From Lactobacillus johnsonii (GTDB lineage: Bacteria > Bacillota > Bacilli > Lactobacillales > Lactobacillaceae), in the NCBI RefSeq assembly GCF_013487865.1, contig NZ_CP047409.1, positions 1,364,001 through 1,428,000 on the forward strand: DNA of 64,000 nt, in the 5' to 3' direction. Shown here in pieces: positions 47,249-56,741 of this stretch. The position numbers and the translations under genes are program-made. The notes beneath the pieces are model-generated. The model saw only the letters and a list, made by a program, of their open reading frames with translations. It was not told the DNA's origin and made no database searches. The number at the start of each line of letters is the position of its first letter. Positions within the stretch are counted from its first letter, which is position 1.

Positions 47249-47977
47249 TTAAACAAGCCAGCCACCATCGACATAAATAGTTTGTCCAGTTAAATAGTCT
47301 GAACGTTCATCAAGCAAATTTTCTACCCAAAAAGATATATCCTTCGGATCTGCCAATCTTCCTGCAGGAATTTCATTTTTAACTTCATTTAAAGTTTCAG
47401 CATCAAAAATTGCATTCATTGGTGTATCAACTGCTCCAGGAGCAATCACATTTACAGTTAAATTAGCCGATGCTACCTCACGTGCATACCCTTGTACAAA
47501 GCTTGATAATCCACCTTTACTGGCACTATACACACTCTCTAGCGCACTTGCTTGTCCTCCATACACAGATCCAATAAATATTATTCGGCCATGTGCCTGC
47601 TTTAAAAGCTGGGATTCTAAAAGGGAAGTTATCTTTATCGGAGCTAATAAGTTAATTTGGATAATCTTCTCAATTTCATCTAATTCTTGACTTCCAAGAA
47701 ATTGATAATTAGTGATTCCTTGTGTAAAAATTACAGCACTTATTGGTAAGAGATTTGATATTATTTTTTTAATTACATCATCTTCAGCCAAAAAATTTAA
47801 TTTTAATGAAAAAAATTCTTGGTCTGGATAGTTTTCAATGAATTCCTGTACCATTTTACCGGCTTCTTGTTGGTTATGATTGTAATGAATATATAAAGAC
47901 CAGCCATTTTCAGCCATATTTTCTGCAATAGCTCTTCCTATTCCACCAGTTGCTCCGAAAATTATTGCACGCTTCAT
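47249..47977 (-). CDS. ymfI: SDR-family reductase (YmfI type)
   Basis: NAD(P)H-dependent short-chain dehydrogenase/reductase. The Bacillus counterpart YmfI reduces 5-aminopentanone on elongation factor P, and location suggests the same role here; this is inference, since a FabG-like activity is the alternative. The 242 residues have the cofactor motif GATGGIGRAIA (8-18), a catalytic Ser in FIGSVYGG and the YSASK motif with Tyr/Lys near 150-154. Its ATG follows the ymfH stop directly (TAAATG). Confidence 0.88.
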   Translation of the reverse strand: MKRAIIFGATGGIGRAIAENMAENGWSLYIHYNHNQQEAGKMVQEFIENYPDQEFFSLKLNFLAEDDVIKKIISNLLPISAVIFTQGITNYQFLGSQELDEIEKIIQINLLAPIKITSLLESQLLKQAHGRIIFIGSVYGGQASALESVYSASKGGLSSFVQGYAREVASANLTVNVIAPGAVDTPMNAIFDAETLNEVKNEIPAGRLADPKDISFWVENLLDERSDYLTGQTIYVDGGWLV

Positions 47978-49213
47978 TTAGTTAGCTTCCTCTTTACCTT
48001 TTAAAGTTGTAGTAAATATATCACTTTTATCCAATATATTTTCAACAGCTGTATAAAATTCATTAAAACTTAAAGATTGAATTGCTTGAGCTGCCGAATT
48101 AAAATTGTCATTTTCAAGTCCATATTCTGCTTCTTCAATAGCAATTGTACTAAGATCATCAAATTCTCTAATAGTCTGTGCCAATGCTTCCTTTTTTTGA
48201 AATACAAAGGACTCTTCCGTAACAGGAACTTCCAAAAGTTGGCTCTTAATATTCTTTAAAAACAAATCTGGCTTACTAGAAGCGCCAATAATTGTAGCAA
48301 AATTACCCGCAGTAGTATATGAGACCTGCAGCTCCATTGGTGAATTTAGAATACCTTGTTTTTGCATCTTTTCAAACCAAGGACTAGTTACTCCTAGCTT
48401 TGCTTGAAGCATCATTTCAAAAATACTTTGTGCTGTGCTATTCCTCAAACCTACTTTTTTAAAGTCAGGTAGTTTTATTCCTATACCGACCCTAGACGTA
48501 ATTAAATCGGATGCAATAATTTTATTATGCTCTTTTTGAGAATTTACAATGGATAATTTTTTAGGTGCAACTTTTTTAGAAATTAAATATTTACTCTCAA
48601 GTTTCCCTACCTCACGTAAAATTTCTTTAGTTTGGTTTTCGCTGAATCCACCACAAGCAACAAATTCCATCCGGCAACTAACATAGTTATTGTCATAAAT
48701 TTCTTGTAAAATTTCTGGCGTCATTTTTTTCAAACTAGATTTTGTACCGGTTAAATCTTCTGCCAAACTTGTTTTCGGAAACATCATTTGCATTAATTCA
48801 TAATTTACTTGCCAATTGGGGTCGTCTTGATACATCGCTAATTCTTGAGCAATAATTTTTGATTCTTTAGCAACATTGCTTTTGGTGAAATGCGTTGTTC
48901 CGACTAATTCAAAAATTAATGGTAAAACCTGACGCCAATGTTCAGTAAAGCTCGCATAAAACATTGTTTCATTATAGGTAGTAAACGCATTCGTCGAAGC
49001 TCCAAGTTCTTCAAAACGTTGCGAAATGTCACCATCTTTTTTAGTAAATAATTTATGCTCTAAAAAATGTGCTCCACCACATAATTTTTGAGGATCACTG
49101 CCACCAAAATCTACGATTATTCCCATAAACTTTTGTGCAAAAAGTGGTCTCCTAATTACTTTTGCACGAAATCCAGACTTGTAATCTCTAGTTGTTACAT
49201 CTAATTTTTTCAT
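47978..49213 (-). CDS. ymfH: M16-family zinc metalloprotease homologue (YmfH type)
   Basis: Insulinase/pitrilysin-like protein of about 411 residues. The inverted zinc motif HxxEH is present as HFLEH near residues 49-53 (GGAHFLEHKLF), followed by the usual downstream acidic helix, so this is the likely catalytic partner. I chose the ATG at 49211-49213, which overlaps the ymfF stop as ATGA; a TTG three codons upstream is less likely. It is paired with the motif-lacking YmfF, as with other two-subunit M16 enzymes. The substrate is unknown. Confidence 0.92.
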   Translation of the reverse strand: MKKLDVTTRDYKSGFRAKVIRRPLFAQKFMGIIVDFGGSDPQKLCGGAHFLEHKLFTKKDGDISQRFEELGASTNAFTTYNETMFYASFTEHWRQVLPLIFELVGTTHFTKSNVAKESKIIAQELAMYQDDPNWQVNYELMQMMFPKTSLAEDLTGTKSSLKKMTPEILQEIYDNNYVSCRMEFVACGGFSENQTKEILREVGKLESKYLISKKVAPKKLSIVNSQKEHNKIIASDLITSRVGIGIKLPDFKKVGLRNSTAQSIFEMMLQAKLGVTSPWFEKMQKQGILNSPMELQVSYTTAGNFATIIGASSKPDLFLKNIKSQLLEVPVTEESFVFQKKEALAQTIREFDDLSTIAIEEAEYGLENDNFNSAAQAIQSLSFNEFYTAVENILDKSDIFTTTLKGKEEAN

Positions 49214-50424
49214 TTTAAACAATAGCTTTCGTTAAAGTATAATTTTTGGCTGAATTCAATTAATTTATCTATCTTAAAGCGATCAACATCAGCAATTCTC
49301 TGTACAAAAGTATAGTCACGCCCTCTTAGAGCATTGGCTAGCATCTGAATCAAAATCAAATCTTGCCGATCAGTACTAATTTGGTAGTTACGCTTTAAGG
49401 CAGATTTAGCCTTAGAGAAAATTCCTTCATTCACTTTTCCATCTTGTACTGCTTTTACACCCATTTTAATTGCTTTAGAAGCAGCTGCTATTTTATCTTT
49501 AGAAATTCCTGTACTAATTAAAAATAGAGAATTATTGAGATAATTAGTCGCATCAATTGCATATGCTGCTCCTAGTTTTTTTCTAACTTCAGTAAAGAGC
49601 TTAGACGACTCATCCCCAGCAAGATATTCTCCTAAAAATAATCCACCAAATTGTTTTAAATATATTGGAAGAGATTGATCATACCCATACCCAATTAAAA
49701 GCTGTGCTTGTTCACTCTTAAATTGTATCTCTCTTTCAATTGGATTTTCTTCTGCAGGAAGAGACAATGTAGAAACTACAAAATCATCAAAATAGCCAGG
49801 CCAATCAAGTTGTGTTTGAACTAAGTCAGTTAAGCTATCGGGATCTTGTGCTTGTCCTAAACAAAAAGCTGGAGCATTTTTCAACGTATTAAAAAATGAC
49901 TTAATTTCTTCTAAACTAGCGTTTTTGAGTGTCTTTTCATCCCCAAAAACACTATCTTGGTAACTAGGCATATTTCGATACCAGGTATTAAAAAATCCGC
50001 TTAAAGAAACATTCGCCGGCAACTCATAATATTGTTTTCTTTCTTGTTCGAGTTGCCTTTTTGCTAATTCTAATAATTGACCATCAAAAAGAGGCTCTTT
50101 TACCACCTTAAAGAAGGCATCCATTATTACTTTATAATTATAGTCCGGATCTAAGATTTCACGTGGTTCAACGAAATTTATAGTATAAAAAACTACGATT
50201 TGATTTCCAAATACTTCAGGAAAAACTTGCAAACTCGTATTATAAAGGTTAGAAAAAGTTTTTGCCTGTAAGTTTATACCCGGAAATTCTTTAGTGGCAT
50301 TGCTCTGCATGCAAGCTAAGATATTTGCTAATGCCAGTGTTTTTTTATCTAAAGGTAAACGTAAAAAACAGCCCAACGTGGCTGTTTTAAATTTTAAATT
50401 ATGGTCAATTCTAATATTTGTCAT
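49210..50424 (-). CDS. ymfF: M16-family peptidase-like protein lacking the zinc motif (YmfF type)
   Basis: A 404-residue M16 homologue. Where the active family has HxxEH, this protein reads ANILACMQSNATKEFPGINL, so it has no zinc site and is probably the non-catalytic half of a heterodimer with YmfH. The C-terminal half keeps the family's R/Y pair region (GGLFLGEYLAGDESSKLFTE and KLGAAYAIDAT). It lies 2 bases after ftsK and overlaps ymfH by 4 bases. In Bacillus the ymfF-ymfH-ymfI order is the same. Confidence 0.9.
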   Translation of the reverse strand: MTNIRIDHNLKFKTATLGCFLRLPLDKKTLALANILACMQSNATKEFPGINLQAKTFSNLYNTSLQVFPEVFGNQIVVFYTINFVEPREILDPDYNYKVIMDAFFKVVKEPLFDGQLLELAKRQLEQERKQYYELPANVSLSGFFNTWYRNMPSYQDSVFGDEKTLKNASLEEIKSFFNTLKNAPAFCLGQAQDPDSLTDLVQTQLDWPGYFDDFVVSTLSLPAEENPIEREIQFKSEQAQLLIGYGYDQSLPIYLKQFGGLFLGEYLAGDESSKLFTEVRKKLGAAYAIDATNYLNNSLFLISTGISKDKIAAASKAIKMGVKAVQDGKVNEGIFSKAKSALKRNYQISTDRQDLILIQMLANALRGRDYTFVQRIADVDRFKIDKLIEFSQKLYFNESYCLK

Positions 50425-50426
50425 AA

Positions 50427-52850
50427 TTACTGGTCATCGTCCTTTTCTGGTGGAATAAGTACTTGTCTAGGTTTTGATCCTTCGGATGGTCCGACAATTC
50501 CTTTAGCTTCCATTTCGTCTACAATTCTTGCAGCTCGATTATATCCAATTCTAAATCTACGTTGAAGCATAGAAACACTAGCTGATTGTTGCTTTCTCAC
50601 TAAGGCTACTGCCTGATCATAAAATTCATCTTCAGGCTCATCTTCATTCTCAGCTTGACCCTCAGAATCATTTTTCGAAGGAATCATATCTTCGTTATAT
50701 ACGGCCTCTTGTTGTTCCTTTACCCAGGATACTATTTTTTCTACCTCAGTTACAGAGATATATGCTCCCTGAACTCGTTCAGGTTTAGCAGCACCAATTG
50801 GCAAGAAGAGCATGTCTCCACGTCCCAGAAGTTTTTCCGCACCAACTTGATCCAAAATAGTTCGCGAATCTACTCCACTAGAAACAGCAAAAGAGATTCT
50901 TGAAGGAACATTTGCCTTAATTAACCCGGTGATGACATCAACACTAGGTCTTTGAGTCGCTAAAATCATGTGAATTCCTGCTGCTCGCGCCATCTGAGCC
51001 AAACGAACAATTGCATCTTCCACATCATGCCCGGCAACCATCATTAAATCACTTAACTCATCAACAATCACTACAATATAAGGTAGCTTTTCCATTGCTG
51101 AATTATTTTTATCAGCATTATTTTCAACTACTTTTTGATTGTACTCAGTAATATTTCGAACGCCTCCAGCAGCAAAAAGCTGGTAGCGTCTTTCCATTTC
51201 TTTAACAGTTTTACGCAAGGCATTCGTTGCTAATTTAGCATCTGTAACAACAGGGATTAGTAAATGGGGAATTCCATTATATACAGAAAGTTCAACCATT
51301 TTTGGATCAATTAGTACTAACTTTACATCCTCAGGGTAAGCCTTCATCAAAACACTAGTAATAATTGTGTTAATTGCAACAGACTTACCGGATCCAGTAG
51401 ATCCCGCGATTAACAAGTGTGGCATCTTACGTAAATCTGCTGAAATTACTTTTCCTTCAACATCTTTGCCTAACGGCACATCAAGCGAAACCTCTTTTGA
51501 TTTTGCATCTTGATGAACCATAACATCTTTAAATGAAACGGCAGAAGTAGTTCGATTCGGCACTTCAATACCAATTAATGGTTTACCTGGAATTGGAGCT
51601 TCAATACGGATATCTTTTGCAGCTAAAGCCAAAGCAAGATCATCCGCTAAGTTGACTATTTTACTTACTTTCACTCCAACTGCTGGCTGGACTTCATAGC
51701 GAGTAACCGTTGGACCTAATACAGCTTTTTTTACGATAACATGCACGCCAAAGCTCTTAAAAGTTGACTCTAAAACTTCTGTATTTTTTTGAATTAAAGC
51801 CTTGTCTTGACTCTGATCTACATTTTTTATAGGTGACAATAAATTAATTGGCGGCTTTTTATAGTTGGGATTCTTTGGCTGACTACTTTGTTTTGTCTCT
51901 AAATCTCCATGATCAACAGTTTGAAGTTCTTGTTTCATCTTTTGATCTTCTTCAGCATAAGAATGTAAAGCTGGCAAATCATCTGTAGAAGTATCTTCAA
52001 CTTCTGTTGCTATCGGAGTGCTTTCTTGGGAAACTTCAATTGGAGGCTCAACTTTTGGACTGCTTTCTTCCTCAACTTTATTAGAAGCCGCAGGTTCACT
52101 ATTAAAATCAGACATACTTGGGAAAGTATCATCATGATTATCTAAAGGATCAGTTAGTTTTTCTCGATTATTTAATTTTTCTTGCTTATTTTGCTCATGC
52201 TTTTCAACTAAATCGCTGTATTTACTTTTTAAAGCTTCCCCAGCATCTTTATTTTTTTCAATTACTAATTGTGAACCTTTTTGAAAACCGGACAGCAAGG
52301 TAGCAAATTTTACGTTACAGATCATTAAAATACCGATTAGCATCATCAACAAAGATATTACTTCAGATCCTACGGTTCCCAAAATTGGAAAAACAAGTTG
52401 ATAAAACATGCTTCCAATAAAGCCGCCACCAACCTTAGTTGTAATCTGCGCCCGGGAAAATTCTTCACCAATTGATGTCAAAAAAGCATTTACAAATCCT
52501 TGATGAATCATCATTTGATTAAAAACGCGAGAACTTTCCCAAAGAAGTAAGCCCAAGTAAAATACGCCTAACCCACTCCCACGCTTCAAACTAAAATGCG
52601 GGGGTTGATTATAAATAACCATCACTAAGCCAAACAAACCAAGAATAATACTAGCTAAATAGTGGCTATCACCAACAAAAAATCGAATTAAATTAATTAG
52701 TTGTTGACTAAATAAACCGAAATGAACGCAACTTAAAACTGCTACTAAAACAAGTACTATTCCTGTAATGACCCAGTCCATACTTTGCTTTTTCTTTTTA
52801 GTAGTTGTTTTTTTCTTTTTTGTTGCCCTGCGTTTTCGCTTTTTAGCCAT
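50427..52850 (-). CDS. ftsK: DNA translocase FtsK/SpoIIIE
   Basis: Septum-located motor that clears chromosome arms during division. The 807 residues have a very basic N terminus (KKRKRRATKKKKTTTKKKK), four membrane helices (about 28-200), a variable linker rich in Glu/Ser/Pro, and the RecA-like motor with Walker A AGSTGSGKSVAI and Walker B YIVVIVDELSDLMM. A C-terminal gamma winged helix (SMLQRRFRIGYNRAARIVDE) reads chromosome polarity. Start ATG 52848-52850, seven bases after AGAAGG; a TTG one codon earlier is the alternative. It lies upstream of ymfF by 2 bases. Confidence 0.96.
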   Translation of the reverse strand: MAKKRKRRATKKKKTTTKKKKQSMDWVITGIVLVLVAVLSCVHFGLFSQQLINLIRFFVGDSHYLASIILGLFGLVMVIYNQPPHFSLKRGSGLGVFYLGLLLWESSRVFNQMMIHQGFVNAFLTSIGEEFSRAQITTKVGGGFIGSMFYQLVFPILGTVGSEVISLLMMLIGILMICNVKFATLLSGFQKGSQLVIEKNKDAGEALKSKYSDLVEKHEQNKQEKLNNREKLTDPLDNHDDTFPSMSDFNSEPAASNKVEEESSPKVEPPIEVSQESTPIATEVEDTSTDDLPALHSYAEEDQKMKQELQTVDHGDLETKQSSQPKNPNYKKPPINLLSPIKNVDQSQDKALIQKNTEVLESTFKSFGVHVIVKKAVLGPTVTRYEVQPAVGVKVSKIVNLADDLALALAAKDIRIEAPIPGKPLIGIEVPNRTTSAVSFKDVMVHQDAKSKEVSLDVPLGKDVEGKVISADLRKMPHLLIAGSTGSGKSVAINTIITSVLMKAYPEDVKLVLIDPKMVELSVYNGIPHLLIPVVTDAKLATNALRKTVKEMERRYQLFAAGGVRNITEYNQKVVENNADKNNSAMEKLPYIVVIVDELSDLMMVAGHDVEDAIVRLAQMARAAGIHMILATQRPSVDVITGLIKANVPSRISFAVSSGVDSRTILDQVGAEKLLGRGDMLFLPIGAAKPERVQGAYISVTEVEKIVSWVKEQQEAVYNEDMIPSKNDSEGQAENEDEPEDEFYDQAVALVRKQQSASVSMLQRRFRIGYNRAARIVDEMEAKGIVGPSEGSKPRQVLIPPEKDDDQ

Positions 52851-52871
52851 CAAGATACCTTCTCAATCTTT

Positions 52872-53306
52872 TTATTTGTCATCTTTATCTTTTTGATTGT
52901 CCTTGTTTAACTCGTTAAAGTTTGACTTAAAACTAAGGTTAACCGGGTGGTCTAAAGTTAATTGAGTAATTTCATAAGTCAAAGTCTCAATTTCTTCAAC
53001 TAAAGGTCTAGAAAGTAGTTGATAATCTGACGGTTCTAAATCTGAACCATCCCCAAAATAGTCAACAAATTGAACCACTCTAGTAATTACTCCACTAACT
53101 GTAAAGTCACCTGGAGCAGGTGATACTTCAAAAGGAACGGCAATTTCGAAATATTTGCCATTCTTACCTTCATCTTGACTGCCATCTTCTAAATCTTGGT
53201 AGACTTGTCTCAATGAAACATTAACTTCATTTTTCACCTTTTGTTCATCATTTAAATCATAGTGAAAAGAACGAACTACGATTGGAGTCATATTTTTAAA
53301 ATCCAT
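52872..53306 (-). CDS. DUF1149 family protein
   Basis: A 144-residue cytoplasmic protein resembling the DUF1149 family of lactic acid bacteria, of unknown function; some members show a SecB-like fold, and that is the best hint available. It has alternating beta segments (MTPIVVRSFHYDL, KYFEIAVPFEVSPAPGDFTV, SGVITRVVQFVDYFG) and a charged end (ELNKDNQKDKDDK). There is no membrane segment. It lies 1 base after trmL and 21 bases before ftsK in the same direction. The family assignment is from memory of the sequence pattern. Confidence 0.72.
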   Translation of the reverse strand: MDFKNMTPIVVRSFHYDLNDEQKVKNEVNVSLRQVYQDLEDGSQDEGKNGKYFEIAVPFEVSPAPGDFTVSGVITRVVQFVDYFGDGSDLEPSDYQLLSRPLVEEIETLTYEITQLTLDHPVNLSFKSNFNELNKDNQKDKDDK

Positions 53307-53307
53307 T

Positions 53308-53865
53308 TTAATTCTCTCCTAAATTTCTTTCATAACGTTCAGGACGATTGTAATTATCCTTTAACTTATCATTTTCATAATGGTGGCTCTTTTCCATATT
53401 TGGAAAACCTTGCTGTCTTAAAGCCTCTAAAAGAACCATAGCAACTGAATTTGATAAATTATAACAACGAATATTATCAGACATAGGAATTCTAAGATTC
53501 CTATCATAATATTCTCTCATAAAAGTTTCTGGCAAGCCTGTTGTTTCTTTACCAAAAACAAAATAATAATCTTTATCGGGATCCGTATAGTCTACTTGAG
53601 CATAATTTTTTGAAGAAAACTTTGAAATTAAGTACATTTCATCATTTGGACCAAGTGTATTTAAAAAAGCTTCTAAATCATCATGCATTCTAATATCAAC
53701 TTTATCCCAATAATCTAATCCAGCACGCTTCATTTTTTTATTATCAATTTGAAAGCCAAGCGGTTCGATTAAATCTAACACTGTATTAGTACCTGCACAA
53801 GTACGAGCAATATTTCCCGTATTTGCTGGCATCAATGGTTCATAAAGTACAACGTGATTTGTCAT
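53308..53865 (-). CDS. trmL: tRNA (cytidine/uridine-34-2'-O)-methyltransferase TrmL
   Basis: SPOUT-class methyltransferase acting on the wobble base of tRNA-Leu. The 185 residues show the trefoil-knot segments: VVLYEPLMPANTGNIARTCA at the N terminus, FGKETTGLPETFM (about 103-115) and IPMSDNIRCYNLSNSVAMVL (about 126-145). I chose the ATG at 53863-53865 with AGAGGAG before it; a 15-codon upstream extension has no ribosome site. Often annotated YibK/CspR. It starts the run trmL-DUF1149-ftsK. Confidence 0.94.
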   Translation of the reverse strand: MTNHVVLYEPLMPANTGNIARTCAGTNTVLDLIEPLGFQIDNKKMKRAGLDYWDKVDIRMHDDLEAFLNTLGPNDEMYLISKFSSKNYAQVDYTDPDKDYYFVFGKETTGLPETFMREYYDRNLRIPMSDNIRCYNLSNSVAMVLLEALRQQGFPNMEKSHHYENDKLKDNYNRPERYERNLGEN

Positions 53866-53937
53866 AAAAAACTCCTCTTGTAAAAAAACGCAGCACCTGT
53901 AATATGGCAAGTACCACGCTTAATTCTATCTTCAATT

Positions 53938-55119
53938 CTACTCTTTACTTCCTTGAGTATCACTATCTTCGATTGACTCATCATCATAAAGATTTGAAAT
54001 CTTACGATAATAATTGAATAGTCTGGTTACAATTATTTTGATTACAGCATAGACAGGGATGGCAAAAATAACTCCCCATAAACCAGCTACTGCGCTTGCA
54101 CCAATTAATAGCAAAATAGTTGTAACAGGATTCATATTCATCTTATTTCCCATTACTAGTGGTGAAATAACGCGTCCTTCAAGTGTTTGCTCTATAGCAA
54201 AAACTATTAAGACTTTGATCAACATCATTGGAGAGCTGATTAATCCTAAAATAATTGCAGGAATAAAGGCAATAAATGTACCAAAATATGGGATCATATT
54301 CAAAATTCCAGCTAAAACTGCTAATGTAATTCCATAATTTAATCCAATTAATGAATAACCTATTGCAAACATTACTCCAACCCAGAAGGCAACAGTAATT
54401 TGACCTCGAATATAGGAAGCAACTGCTCCGTTAATATCACTAAGTAAGCTTGAAAAACTAGGTTGTAGTTTTTTAGGAGCAATCTTAGTCACATAAGGAT
54501 TCAAACGATGACCATTTTTTAACATAAAGAATAAAACAAATGGTGCTGTTAATAAGGTCATAAAAATCATTGTAATTACGTTAACAGCAGATGACAAGTT
54601 ACTCAAGGCTAAATTGAAGCTATCCTGACCTGTTTTAAACATTTTAGTTTGTGCATCAGAAATAGCTCGATTAATTCCTCCGCGAACTCCATTTAAGCGT
54701 GGATCGCGAATCATCTTTTCGAAACCTTTTTGTGCATCTTTCCAATAAGTTGGCCAATTCTTTACTAGGGAATCAGTTTGATGCTGAATAATAGGGATCA
54801 AAGTATTAATGATCCAAATCAATCCTCCTACAACGATAACAAACAGTAGAATGATCGTAATTATTCGGGGAACTTTTAATTTTTTCTCCATCCAATCAAC
54901 TACTGGATCCATTAAATAGTATTGGATTGATGCAACTAAAATTGGTGGAAAAATTGCATTAAAAAATGTCCAAAAAGGATTTAACACAAAAGAAATTTGG
55001 TTAAATACCAAAATGATCAAGAAGAACAATAAAATATTAAGTAAGGCTATGCTAAAACGGTTGTTCAAAAACCACTTAACAAAAAAATTACTCTTCTGAT
55101 GATGTTTTTTTACATCCAT
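53938..55119 (-). CDS. AI-2E family (PerM/YdiK-type) membrane transporter
   Basis: Integral membrane protein of 393 residues with about eight hydrophobic helices and a soluble segment between helices 3 and 4 (about 110-170). The C-terminal half has the family signature QTLEGRVISPLVMGNKMNMNP (about 311-331) and helix-rich glycine segments. Members have been linked to autoinducer-2 export or Na+/H+ exchange, but the substrate here is unknown. It lies 11 bases after the GutA-like gene and 72 bases before trmL. It ends in Ser/Asp/Glu-rich residues. Confidence 0.88.
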   Translation of the reverse strand: MDVKKHHQKSNFFVKWFLNNRFSIALLNILLFFLIILVFNQISFVLNPFWTFFNAIFPPILVASIQYYLMDPVVDWMEKKLKVPRIITIILLFVIVVGGLIWIINTLIPIIQHQTDSLVKNWPTYWKDAQKGFEKMIRDPRLNGVRGGINRAISDAQTKMFKTGQDSFNLALSNLSSAVNVITMIFMTLLTAPFVLFFMLKNGHRLNPYVTKIAPKKLQPSFSSLLSDINGAVASYIRGQITVAFWVGVMFAIGYSLIGLNYGITLAVLAGILNMIPYFGTFIAFIPAIILGLISSPMMLIKVLIVFAIEQTLEGRVISPLVMGNKMNMNPVTTILLLIGASAVAGLWGVIFAIPVYAVIKIIVTRLFNYYRKISNLYDDESIEDSDTQGSKE

Positions 55120-55130
55120 AGCTTTCCCTC

Positions 55131-55511
55131 TTATCTATGTTCATAGGTAATCCAGTCGCCTACCTTAAATTCTGGCAATTTTTCTTTAGAATCTTTTTCT
55201 AAATATATAGCATTAGTCATTGGCTTTTTCGGAACTTCATCAGTAAATACTAAAGTAGCATGACCAATAGCTTGCATATTCATTTGAACCATTGGTCCAA
55301 CATATAGAGCTAAATAGGTAGTGCCATCAATTGTGATAGAATCGTCTTTTTTAAAGACAAATTTTTCTACTGGTGTTGCTGAATCGAACTCTTGCAATAC
55401 AGCAACATCCCGCAACTTATCGGTAGCCTTATTATCAAATAAAATTACGATGTTATCTGCTGGATCCAATGCTTCCGAACCAATAGCAGTAATTGTAGAA
55501 TTCCATTTCAT
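55131..55511 (-). CDS. Stand-alone GutA-like PTS IIA-fold protein without the phospho-histidine
   Basis: A 126-residue protein resembling the glucitol/sorbitol PTS IIA component (GutA): the end GPMVQMNMQAIGHATLVFTD matches the conserved V-G-x3-xxN-xxxxGHxT-L-x-F region. GutA carries a phosphorylated His in FIHSHGEL; here the matching stretch reads VLQEFDSATPVEK with no His, so ordinary PTS phosphotransfer is unlikely. No IIB or IIC genes adjoin. I chose the ATG at 55509-55511, 9 bases after AAGAGG; a TTG three codons upstream is the alternative. An extended -10 (TGGTAAAAT at 55533-55538 and flank) precedes it. It is coupled to the AI-2E transporter gene 11 bases downstream. Confidence 0.72.
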   Translation of the reverse strand: MKWNSTITAIGSEALDPADNIVILFDNKATDKLRDVAVLQEFDSATPVEKFVFKKDDSITIDGTTYLALYVGPMVQMNMQAIGHATLVFTDEVPKKPMTNAIYLEKDSKEKLPEFKVGDWITYEHR

Positions 55512-55649
55512 TTTTATCAACCTCTTTATTAAATTTTACCATATCAACTTATTTATCCAATAACACTTAATTACGATTGCCTATTCTTATTAAAAGGTAG
55601 AAAATAAATATGTTATGGAAAGTTTTATCAGGAGGCTAACATAAAAATT

Positions 55650-56672
55650 ATGAAAGTTTGGTTTGGTGGCTATACGAGCCATGACTCAAAGGGTATTTAT
55701 ACCGCTAATGTTGAAAATGATGGAACTGATATTAAACTAATTAATATTAAAAATATTGTTGAAGTTGAAAGACCAACGTATTTCCAATTAGTTGGTGATT
55801 TATTGTTTACTATCATCCAAAAAGACGACCAAAGCGGTATTGCTACCTATAGAATTAAAAATGGTGAAGCTGAAAAATTAGATACCTATTTTCACAAAGG
55901 AGCAGCTCCTTGCTACATCAGTGTTGATCCACAAAAGCATTTAGTTTTCACTGCAAACTATCACTTAGCAACTATTAATGTGTTTTCTTACGACAAAAAT
56001 GGAAAATTAACCTTCATTACTAACGACAAGCATGAGGGTCATGGACCAAGAGTAGAACAAGATCAGGCCCACCCACATTTCTTCGATGAAACTCCTGCTG
56101 GTAATTTAGTTTCATGTGATTTAGGAATCGACGCTGTTGATTTTTATAAGTTAGACGATAACAGATTAAAACACCTAGCACGCTATCAAATGGAAAAAGG
56201 CTTTGGTACTCGGCACCTTACCTTTTCACCAGATGGTAAAACCATGTACATTGTTGGTGAATTATCTAGTCAGGTTAATGTTGCCCGTTTAAATGAAAAC
56301 ACTTGGGAATTTGAGGATATAGCAACATATAAGACTATCCCGGATGATTTTACTGATCATAATGGAGCTGCTGCAATTCGAATTTCTAAAGATGGAAAAT
56401 TTATTTATATTTCTAATCGTGGTCATGATTCAATTGCTGTCTTTAAAGTTTTAGATGATGGAAAACTAGAATTAGCCCAAAGAATTTCTGTCTTTGGTTC
56501 CTTCCCACGTGATTTTAACTGGGATAAAGCAGAAAAGTACCTAGTTGTAGCTAATCAAAATACTAATAACGCAACTCTTTACCGTCGAAACTCTGAAACC
56601 GGTAATCTAACTCCAATTCAAAAAGACATTTCTGTTCCTGAAGCTACACGCGTATTATTTGAAGAAGATTAA
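55650..56672 (+). CDS. Lactonase-family beta-propeller protein (6-phosphogluconolactonase-like)
   Basis: Predicted seven-bladed beta-propeller of the YbhE/YkgB type that hydrolyses 6-phosphogluconolactone in the pentose phosphate pathway; other lactones are possible. The 340 residues have repeats of VxxxxKxLFVANY type (HLVFTANYHLATINVF, FIYISNRGHDSIAVF, YLVVANQNTNNATLY) and the conserved GTRHLTFSPDGKTMYIVGEL (about 192-211) and DQAHPHFFDETPAG. AGGAGG at 55631-55636 lies 13 bases before the ATG, a long spacing. A terminator follows, so it is a single-gene unit. Confidence 0.88.
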   Translation: MKVWFGGYTSHDSKGIYTANVENDGTDIKLINIKNIVEVERPTYFQLVGDLLFTIIQKDDQSGIATYRIKNGEAEKLDTYFHKGAAPCYISVDPQKHLVFTANYHLATINVFSYDKNGKLTFITNDKHEGHGPRVEQDQAHPHFFDETPAGNLVSCDLGIDAVDFYKLDDNRLKHLARYQMEKGFGTRHLTFSPDGKTMYIVGELSSQVNVARLNENTWEFEDIATYKTIPDDFTDHNGAAAIRISKDGKFIYISNRGHDSIAVFKVLDDGKLELAQRISVFGSFPRDFNWDKAEKYLVVANQNTNNATLYRRNSETGNLTPIQKDISVPEATRVLFEED

Positions 56673-56688
56673 ACTCATTCTATAAATT

Positions 56689-56720
56689 AAGCCATGAATA
56701 TTCATGGCTTTTCTTTATTT
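56689..56720 (+). terminator. Terminator after the lactonase gene
   Basis: A 22-base perfect palindrome (AAGCCATGAAT plus its complement, 56689-56710) followed by a T-rich tract. It overlaps the longest possible reading of the next gene, which argues for that gene's downstream start. Confidence 0.78.
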
Positions 56721-56741
56721 ATTGGAAAAAGGATATACAAT

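Noticed and set aside
55512-55520. Three-codon longer start (TTG) for the GutA-like gene
   Set aside because: The ATG at 55509-55511 is better spaced from AAGAGG and begins with the usual family sequence.
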